A stretch of 64,000 bases of DNA. Origin: Doryteuthis pealeii. Taxonomy: Eukaryota; Mollusca; Cephalopoda; Myopsida; Loliginidae. Each line of letters opens with the position of its first letter. The first letter of the stretch is position 1. This document shows, piece after piece, positions 44,801 through 55,548 of this stretch. A program made the translations under genes and the position numbers. The notes below the pieces were generated by a model. That model was not told the origin of the DNA and did no database searches. It saw only the letters and a list, made by a program, of their open reading frames with translations. The stretch covers positions 20,147,458 through 20,211,457 of the forward strand of contig CM042179.1 of NCBI GenBank assembly GCA_023376005.1, in the 5' to 3' direction.

Positions 44801-47239
44801 TATCAACCTCAGTGGGTCATTTAATGCCGATAAAGTTTTGAAATAAATCAATTCTTAATCGATAATAGAATTTTTTTATAAATACATTTTTCTATTTAAC
44901 CCATAGATGGGACCCTAACAGGCACTACCACTCCGGGTCAGAGTGGACCAGGGAGCAATGGTGATGAAGGGGTGCTCCACATTCCCCAAACGTCCAAAAC
45001 TGGAACCTCACCATCAGATAGAGTTTAACGTCATTCCCAGGACATGTAGACCCGCAGCCACGGTTGGGGGTTTACCATAACAGCAATAGGGTCAGAACAA
45101 TGATATAGGTGTTAGGGCTTGAAGTGATTGATCAGATTGGCCTTTACTTGAACTAGACGGCCAGTAGGAGACACCCAAAGTGGAGTGTTGCATATTATGG
45201 ACTGCTTCGCCACCAGAATTCTGTCCTTAAGCATCACAAGTTGCCACCCATAGCCAACTAATGGCTTGAATGGGGGAGGGGGAGGTTTTAACCCTTTGCA
45301 GAGGTGCAGTCAGTGTATTCTATAGGTTCACCTGACTGGGTTGAGATCAGAATGAGTACGAAAAGGATAAACTTGTTAGAATAGAAGTGAATATCTAGTA
45401 GAAATGATTATTTATAATTAATTTGACAATTCCATATTGAATAAAAAATAACTTACAGAGAAAGTAAATATCTACTGTTTGACTTTTGAAAATTTGACAT
45501 TAAAACTAATTCTTATTACTTTGTAAAATGAATGTCAAAATTTGAAAAAAAAAACAAAAACCCAAAAAACAAATCCAAAAACAAACAAAACAAAAAACTA
45601 TGTGGATATACTTATATATAAAAGAGATAATTATTTTTGCAATCATACCCTAATCCTCTGGCCACAGGGTTTAACTGCTTGCACATACACCCTCGTACTT
45701 CAAAATCAACATCTTGACATAGTGATTGTACAACAGGTAAAATTTCCTTTTTGATTCTGAAATAAAAAAAAAGAAAATAAAGTCATAAAATAGTGTTAAG
45801 TAAATTAATTCTTAGGAAGTTATAAAATTATTTTAAAAAGTCTGTCAAAATACCAATTTAAAACCACGCTTTGAAAATATTCATCAACAAAAATAGTTCT
45901 CATAAATTTTGTTTGGAAGATTATAACTAGTCACATTCTAAAATTGAAGCTAAATGAAACTATAAATGGTTATATATACCAACTGCTTCAGGTACAAATT
46001 CAGTTGTGCTTAGTTGTTAAATCTAACAATGTACTTCAACAATAAGCTTACTAAAGTGAAAGTTAGTGAGGATCAAAGTTACCGTATTTGACGGCATATA
46101 AGATGCACCCCCATTTCAGCAGGTCAGATTCAGGAAAAATTTTTTTTAGTGTATTTAAGCATATATTGTTGAAAACAGTCAAGCTGTGCATTACACAAGC
46201 AGAAACATAACAATACCAGCAATAAAATAAGGATGCATGGAGTTTAGGGTAGGTAAAAGTACTGAGCATAAGCTGGGTTAGTGAGCATCATCGAGAAGAT
46301 TAGCCTAGGCCTACGGGAGATCTCAAACTTTACCTACGAAGTATAAGACGCAGGGCAATTTTTTGAGCCAAAATTTTGGAAAAAAAGTGCGTCCTATATG
46401 CCGTCAAATACGATACTTTCTATCAGAAAATCTTTTCTAGTAACTTTAATAAATTGCAGTGGATTTACTTTCAAGTTCATAAAAATCGAAGCAACTGGCA
46501 CATAAACTTAAAAATAAAGTGAACAATGAAAATGCCATGCAAACTGAACATTTCATGGAAAAAAAATTAAAAAAATTATGTCTAGAAAACTAATATTTTT
46601 TGTAAAATGTTCAATAATGTTTAAAAATGATATAATTTTAAAAGATTGCAAATAAATTTTTAATGCAAATCAGATATTTTGGTAGATCTTTATAATCATA
46701 CCTACATTGAGATCATTAATACACACCAGGTACAATTAAGGAATATATAAAAATATCCAAGATTAATTGTTATGTATGAATCCAATAATCCTTTAATTAA
46801 TGAAATATTAACTTACACAAAAGGATCAAATTTTGTAGCAATCTTTCCTAAAATTTGACAACATGATAATCTAGCTGGTACAGATTGTGATAACTGTCCT
46901 TTGGCAACTGCAGCGGTCAGAATCTGAAATAAAGGATATGTATAGATAAATTATCAAGTAGGTTACAAATAGTGATTTTTGATCAGTAATGGTTTAATTT
47001 ATGATTAACTTTTATTATATATATATAAAAAAAACAAAAACAAAAAAAAAAAACAATTAAATATACTTGTTTTAAGAAGGTAAAAAATAAATAGGATGTC
47101 ATAAATAGAAAACAGATTAAAAAACAAAAAATGTGTAAAAAAAAAAAAAAAATAATTAAATAATAAAAATATTAATTATAAAAATAAAACAAACTATAAT
47201 TGAAGTCACAGCCTTACAAATATATATGTAAAGTTGTTA

Positions 47240-47271
<32 letters not shown>

Positions 47272-47407
47272 GAGTTAAGAGTAAGGAAGTGAATCCAATG
47301 GTATATGTATAGATAAAAGGGTATGAAAACACGATGTTGTTAAGATGAATATAGCAATGAAAATGATATAAAAGTATATTCATTTTAACAACATTGTGTT
47401 TTGATAC

Positions 47408-47453
<46 letters not shown>

Positions 47454-48419
47454 GTAATGTGGTTTTATAATGAACAAAAACATTCATTGCTAACTGAAAA
47501 GTTCTATGAAATCATTTATACATAACATGTTTAATTGAACTTGTACACCCCCCCCCAACCTAGATTTAAAAATATTTCCTGTTTTAATGAACATTTTTAT
47601 AAACAAACAAAAACTATTGTGTTAAGACTGAATAATTAGTGAAAATTCTTACTTCTTTTTTTATGATATCCTTTGGCAAAAGATCAATAACGTCAAGTAA
47701 CGTTCCAAGCCAGGCATTAGAAATATCTAGAAAATAGAAAAGTTGCATAGGAATTGATACCTTTTTTATATATTAAAAATATTGAGAAATATTTTTAAGG
47801 AAAAAAAGAAAAACAAAAGAAAAAAAAGAAAACAAAAGAAAAAGAAAACAAAAGAAAAGAAAAAACAAAAGAAAAAAAGAAAAAAGAAAAAAAGAAAAAG
47901 AAAACAAAGAAAAAAAAAAGAAAAAGAAAAGAAAGAAAAAAAGAAAAAAAAAGAAAAAAAAACAAGAAAAAAAGAAAAAAAAAGAAAAAAGAAAAAAAAA
48001 AAAAAAAGAAAAAAAAAGAAAAAAAAAAAAAAAAAAGAAAAAAAGAAAAAGAAAAAGAAAAAAAAAAAAAAAAAAAAAAAGAAATCTTACCAGGATCTTT
48101 ATTATCAATACTATTAAGAATAGTTTGTAAAAACATCTGAGGGTAGCTTTGTACAGGCACAAGTTCCTTTTGTAATATCTGGAGGAATGCTGTTGAAGCT
48201 GCCACTTGGATATCTGGTTCGGCAATACTTAACATCTCCTACAGTTGAAAAAAAAAAAAAAAAAAAAACATTAATTTTAAGAATTTTACACTTTTGACAT
48301 AAAAATAAAATACAAATAAAAGAATAAGTTCTGGAAGCAAATTATTCAGAGAAACTAAATTAAACATGATGCGCAGACACATCAACCAGATGCCTTTCAC
48401 TGTATTGCCATCTGAGTTA

Positions 48420-48494
<75 letters not shown>

Positions 48495-51400
48495 CACTAG
48501 ACAAAATGTGATCCATTTGGTCACCAATTCGGCTTTGGGTAGATAATTGAGATTAGGGAAAATGGATGGACGAATCCTTAAAATCCTTTTGTTAGCTTTC
48601 TAAGAAAGCTTTGACCTCATTTAATCTACAGGTTGCTGGTTGTGAAATTTAACATAGAAATACATTTCAAATTCTCCCGGCTTTCTCTCTCTCTACTCTC
48701 CAGAGAATCTAACATTATATAATAAGGAGGTAGTCAAGAGATACATAGCGGGGAAGAAAGTGATAGACACAGAGTAAAGTAAGAGATTGGTCGTTTTTTT
48801 GACTTAATTGCAAATTATGACTAATTAGAACAAATTAAAACAGAATTTTTTTCAAACATAATCCAATCCTAAAAGTAAGGAATAATTGAGTATAATTTTC
48901 ATGTCATTACACTAAACAGTAAAAAAGCCTTTCAGAAGCAAAAGTTGATTAACTTCATTTTAGTATAATAAAGATTATATATATATTCTACAGGAGTAGA
49001 ATGTGATACAAGGTCAATTTATTAAGTGGATTTAACAGGATTTAATCCAGTTTTCCTTCTCCTAGTCTGGTTACATAAACCAAGGTTTAAGATCCTAGTT
49101 TACTTTAATATTTACCCATAGCTGGAAGGAGAATAGTTGGATGCATATCTTTCTCAAAGGGTATTAGCGCTATGTGAAATGCAAACAGCCTTATCCATAA
49201 TTTGAACTTAGGTTGCTACCATGTGCCTCCATAAATGATCTCTTATAGTTATTCTTTAATTCTTATATTAAAAAAAAATGCGTTTTACAATTCATTTTAC
49301 ATTTGAAAAATTTGGTACTCTTCCAATATGTGATCTACTATTCATGGCATGTGATCTACTAGGAAAAAAGAAGTTAGGGTTAGGGTTTAGGGTTAGTTTA
49401 ATGGGAAATGGGTAGTTCTAGATCACATATTGGAATGTAAACAACTCGGTAGATCACATATTGGATTAGAAAACATTCGGTAGATCACATATTGGAAGAG
49501 CACCAACATTTTTTAATTACTCTTTTCCCAATACTGACAATTCTACATTTTTAAATAATGGCATTATCTTGTAAAACTAATACAACTATTAAGTATTAAA
49601 CAACTAAATGCCGACAAAAGTTTTTTTTCTAAAAATAAGTTTTCATAGCATTTTAGCCAAAGGTTGGAAATTGTTTTTCACAATTCAATCACTCTTAACT
49701 ATTAGCATTCCCAGTTGATTTTTTTTTATTTGAGGTTATTGTTATTTAATCATATTAGTTAAATAGAGTTATCTTCAGAATAATAATGTTTCTAAGATAT
49801 TCAATTTTTTGTATGATTATAAAATTACAGGATTTAAAATGTCCTATTCCAATAAGATCATAACATAATTCTGGTTTTCTAATGAGTAAATGTTTTTTGT
49901 GAAACAAATCTAATTATTTTCTTTCAACAAATTCAAAACCTTAACATTTTTTTTTTAAAGGAGAAATGTTATTCAGTGATATTTCCTTTGGTATTCACAA
50001 TTTAAATCTTATCAAAATTAAAGTTTCATAATTTTTTCTGCTTAATTTTACTAAATTTCTTTAGACAAGATGTAAATTTGTTTGACCATATTACCTTTAG
50101 GTACCCCTTTTTGATCTCGATTAAGAAAGGACATGTTTTTCATTTACACCGTCAATATCCGGTTGTTTGTTAGGGGTTAGGGTTAGGGGTTAGTTCTATA
50201 ATAAAAAAAAAAAAAAAATTCTAAAAATCATCTGTTAAAATAACCGGATATTGACGGTGTAAATGAAAAACGTCCTTTTTTAATTGAGATCAAAAAGGGG
50301 TGCCTAAAGGTCATATGGTCCAATTTGTTTATTAAGATTGTTTATTGTCTTGTAATATAAAGTTTAACAAAACTTTTAAGCAATGTTTGAACAGTACTTA
50401 TTAAAGTTCAAATAACATTTTATGAGTGAAAATGTGAAAAAGTGTGATTGAGTTCAAATGTCAGTGGAGGCTACTTTTGTTTCTAATCCAAGGTGTTAAC
50501 AGGTGCAAAATCAAAAATGACCTGAGCATAACAACAAAAATAAGATAAACTAATAAAAAAATTAATAAGAAATTCCAACTTTTATGATTATAACCTTTTC
50601 AAAAGGTTTACTTTAACATAAGTTTAATATAGCTTATATTGCTTAAATGGGATAATTTGCTCAGGAATCCCAAGGTTCTGGGTTCAATACCAGTCTTTGC
50701 CAACTCAGCACAGCTTGGATAATCTCATCTATGAGCTGACGGCAGGTGTGGTGCTCCATTTCAGCAAAACAATCTACCTGGTCTCGCACAAGTGAAAGAG
50801 GATAGACTCCTTCACTGCTTGGTTGATAAGCCATTCTAAAGACTTTACTACAGTGCACAAAGTGTATTAATAAATGTTTGAATATTACCACATGATTTAT
50901 AAATTATTACCGGCAGAAGTTGAATTAAAAAAATGTTTTTGAAAAGATGAAATTTAATAGAATACTTTGAGAATAGTAAATATTACCTGGACATGGGGGA
51001 CTACTTTTTCCAGACATTCTGCGTTATTTGTTTGAAGAAGATTTGGTAAATTACTAACTACACTCAACTGTTGTGATTCGTTTTGGCTTGATCTGAAATC
51101 ATGAAAGAAAAAAATATTAATTGTGACATTTTGATAAAAAGAATTTCAATAGATAATCAAAAGAAAAACGATTAACATGATACATATATAGAGATTCATG
51201 TTTACATATGAATTGTATCATAACAGAACATATGACCTCTTATTGCTATTCAAGTAAATTGATAAATTATAAAGAAACCCAATAAGTGATGTTTTTCTAA
51301 TTACTTTTTTCATTTTGATTGATATTTCTGGTTAAGTCAGGAGAAATATAAATATGTGGGAAAAACATTGCTAATAAATGCCAAACAAAACAAGAGAGAG

Positions 51401-51622
51401 AGAGAGACAGAGAGAGAGAGAGAGAAAAGAAAATGAAAGAGAGAAAATGAAAGAGGAAAATGAAAGAGAGAAAATTGAAAGAGAGAAAATTGAAATGGTG
51501 TTATGCTAAGTACATTTCCTAGAAAATATAATAGGAAGTAGAAAATGGAAAAAAATATGGAGGAGAAGTGAAAAGTGAAGTTTAAAACATGTGGAGGGGA
51601 GGGGAGGAGGAGGAGGAGAATG

Positions 51623-51653
<31 letters not shown>

Positions 51654-53366
51654 AAAAAAGAATTAAGAAGAAAAGAAGAAAAAAAAGAATTAAACACTGT
51701 GAAATAGAAACAAAATGCAGTGCCAGGGGGAAATGGAGGAGAGAGGAGAGAGAAGAGAGAGAGAGAGAAGAAAAAGAGAGAGAGATAGAGATAGAGAGAG
51801 AGAGAAGAGAATAAGAAAAAGGTAGAGAGGAGAGAGAGAAAAAAAGGGAGATCCATTTAGGTTCTTGTTTTAAAAAAGAGGGGATGTCTAACAGTGTTTG
51901 AACAACTTGCATAAAAAAAACAATAACTGGTGAAAAGATTATTACTTGAGACATGGATTTGAATTAAGAATGGATGATTTAATTCAACAAGAAAGAGGAA
52001 ATAATGTTTGTGGGCGTGTTTCAGTGTATTTTATAGTTTTGATTCTCAAAGCAATAGTTCCAAATACAGTATCACTTATCTAGTTTGTCAATGTTCAATG
52101 ATGATGAGGTCAGTCAATTTGCAAAGCTTGAAGAAATGCAGTTTCTGTTTATGAATCCAGGCCATCTATAGATATATAGCTGATAAACAATGTTCAATTG
52201 TTATAAAGAAAGGATTCTAATTTTTCCTTTCACTGGATGGTAAAAAGACAGGAAGATGGCTGACAAATCACCAACTGTTGTTTGAAACCTTTGAATTTTG
52301 ATGTATACATTGCCTTTTGTGACCTTGCTATAGGAGAGAACGAGAGAAGATGCTGGGAGACAAGAGAGAAGAGAGAGAGAAGGTGGCTGGACAAGAAAAA
52401 AAGAGAGAGGAAAAAAGGAGGGACAAAGAGAGAGAGGAGAGAGAAAAAAGGACTGGGACAAGACGGAAATGTGAGGAGATGAAAAAAAAAAAGCATGTGG
52501 ACAAGAGATAAGAGAGAGAGAAAGAAAAAAGGAGTGGACAAGAGAGAGAGAGAGGAGAGAGAGAGAGACATTTAACAAAAAAGGAAGTGGGACAAGAGAG
52601 AGAGGAGAGAGAGAGAGAGAGAGAGATAAAAAAGGAGGGGACAAGAGGAGAGAAAGAGAGAGAGAGAGATAAAAAAAGGAGTGGACAAGAGAGAGAGAGA
52701 GAGAGAGAGATTAAAAAGGAATAAGAACAAAGAAAGAGGAGGAGGGAGAACGAGAGAAGAGGAAAGAAGTTGGACAGCGAGAGAGGAGAAGAGAGAGAGA
52801 GAGAGAAAGAAGTGGGGACAGAGAGAGAGATCTGGAGAGAGAAGAAAGAAGTGGACAAGAGAGGAGAGAGAGGAGAAAGAAGTGGAAGGAGAGAGAGAAG
52901 AGAGAAAGAAAGTGGACAAGGAGGAGAGAGGAGAGAGAGAGAGAGGAGAGAAAAGAAGTGGACAAGAGAGAGAGAGAGGAGAGAGAAGAAGAGAAAGAAG
53001 TGGACAAGAGAGAGAGAGAGAGAGAAGAGAAAGAGAAGTGGACAAGAGAGAGAAGAGAGAGAGAGAGAGAGAAAGAAGTGGACAAGAGGGAGGAGAAGAG
53101 GAGAGAAGAGAGAAAGAAGTGACAAAGAGAGAGAGAGAGAGAGAGAAAGAAGTGGGACACAAGAAGAAGAGAGAAAGAAAGAACGTGGACAAAGAGAGAG
53201 AGAGAAAAAGAAGGACAAGAGGAGAGGAGAGAGAGAGAAGAGAGGAGAGAGAAAAAGAAGGCGGACAGGGGACAAGAGAAGAGAGAGATAGAAAAAAGAA
53301 GGACAAGAGAGGAGAGAGGAGAAAAAGAAGGGACAAGGAGAGAAGAGGAGAAAAAAAAAGAAGACA

Positions 53367-53400
<34 letters not shown>

Positions 53401-54852
53401 CAAAGACGACGAGAGAGAGAAGGGGACAAGAGAGAGAGAGAGAGAGAAGGGACAAGAGAGAGAGAGAGAGGAGAAGGGGACAAGCAGAGAGAGAGAGAGA
53501 GAAGGGGACAAGAAAGAAAGAGAGAGAAGGGGACAAGGAAAGAAAGAGTAGAGAATGGGGAACAGAAAGAAAGAGAGAGAAAGGGACGGGACCAGGAAAG
53601 AAAGAGAGAAGGACCAGAAAAAGAAAGAGAGAGAAGGGCCAGAAAGGAGAAAGAGAAGGTGGACCAGAAGAAAGAGAAGGGGTGACCAGAGAGGAGAGAG
53701 AGAGGAGAGAAGGGTCAGGGGACCAGGAAAGAGAGAGAGAGAGAGAAGGGACCAGGAAAGAGAGAGAGAGAGAGAAGGGGGACCAGAAAGAGAGAGAGAG
53801 AAGAGGGAAACCAAAGGAGAGAGAGAGAGAGATGAGGGAGAGAGGAGAGAGAGAGGAAAGGGACCAGAGAGAGAGAGAGAGAGTAAGGGTTGACCAGAGA
53901 GAGAGAGGAGAGAGAAGGGTGACCATGGAGAGAGAAGAGAGACGAGAGAGAGAAGGGTGACCAGAGGAGAGAGAGAGAGAGAGAAGGGACCAGAAAAAGA
54001 GACGGAAAGAGAGAGAGGGACCAGAAAGAGAGAGAAAGAGAGAGAGGAACCAGAAAGAAGAGAAAATGGAGAGAGGACCAAGAAAGAGAGGGAGAAAGAC
54101 AGAGAGAGGACCAGAAAGAGAGAGAAAGAGAGAGAGGACCAGAAAGGAGAGAAAGAGAGAGAGGACCAGAAAGAGAGAAAGAGAGAGAGGACCAGAAAGA
54201 GAGAGAGAGAGGACAAGAGAGAGAGAAGAAGGGGGGCCGAAAAGATGAGAGGGAGAAGGGGGGGCCAGAGAAAGAGAGAGAGGAGAGAAGAGAAAGGGGG
54301 GGCCAGAAAGAGAGAGAGAAGGGGACCAGAAAGAGAGAGAAAGAGAAGAGAGAGAGAGACCAGAGAGAGAGAGGGGAGGGGACCAGAAAGAGAGAGAGAG
54401 AAGGGACAAGAGAGAGAGAGAGAGAGAAGGGAACAAGAGAGAGAGAGAGAGAAAGGGACGTGTGAGAGAGAGAGAAGGGACGTGAGAGAGAGAGAAGGAC
54501 GAGGAGAGAGGGACGAGAGAGAGAGAGAGAGAGAGAGAAGGGACAAGAGAGAGAGAGAAGGAGGGCGAGAGAGAGAGAGAAGAGAGAGAAAGAAAGGGGG
54601 CGAGAGAGAAGAGAGAAGGGGGCGAAGAGAGAGACCGAGAGAGAGAGAGAGAAGGGGCGAGAGAGAGAGAGAGAGAGAAGGGGGCGAGAGAGAGAGAGGA
54701 GAGAAGAGAGAGAGAGAAGAGAGAGAGAAGGGGCGAGAGAGAGAGAGAGAGAAGGGGGCGAGGAGAGAGAGAGAGAAAGAGGAGAGAGAGAGAGAGAAGG
54801 GGGCGAGAGAGAGAGAGAGAGAAAAGGGGGAGAGAGAGAGAGAGAGAAGGGG

Positions 54853-54898
<46 letters not shown>

Positions 54899-55510
54899 GA
54901 GAGAAGGGGGCGAGGAGAAAAGAAGGGGCGAGAGAGAGAGAGAAGAGAGAGAGGAGAGAAGGGGGCGAGAGAGAGAGAGAAGGGGGCGAGAGAGAGGAGA
55001 GGGGGGAGAGAGAGAGAGAGAGAGAAAGGGCGAAGAGAGAGAGAAGAGAGAGGAGAGAGAGAGGGAGAGAGAGAGAGGAGACGAGAAAGGGGGCGAGAGA
55101 GAGAGAGAGAGAAGGGGCGAGAGAGAGAGAGAGAAGAGAGAGAGACGAGAGAGAGAGAAGGGGGCGAGAGAGAGAAGACGAGAGAAGAGAGAGAGAAGGG
55201 GACGAGAGAGAAGAGAAGGAGGCGAGGAGAGAGAGAGAGAGAAGGGGCGAGAGAGAGAGAGAAGGTGGGCGAGAGAGAGAGAGGAGAAGGGGGCGAGAGA
55301 GAGAGAGAGAGAAAGAAAGAGAGAGGGAGAAAGTGAAAGAAGAGGGAGAAAAGGGAAAAGAGAGAGAGAGAAAAAGGGTGAAAGAGAGGGAGAGAGAGAA
55401 AGAAAAGAGATAGAGGGGAGGGAAAGGGTGAAAGAGAGAGAGAGAGAAGTAGTAGGAAAAAGTGGAGAAAAGAGAGCTATAGAGACAGTGCAATAAAAAG
55501 ATAGATAGGG

Positions 55511-55548
<38 letters not shown>

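Noticed and set aside
47773..48235. Poly-Phe and poly-Lys open frames
   Set aside because: They are A/G simple sequence read in different frames; only 48091-48238 is coding (PPP4R4 exon 3).
49375..49405. Interstitial telomere sequence (TTAGGG repeats)
   Set aside because: Too short for a telomere relic, and the same sequence sits at the centre of other fold-back elements, so it is part of the MITE core.
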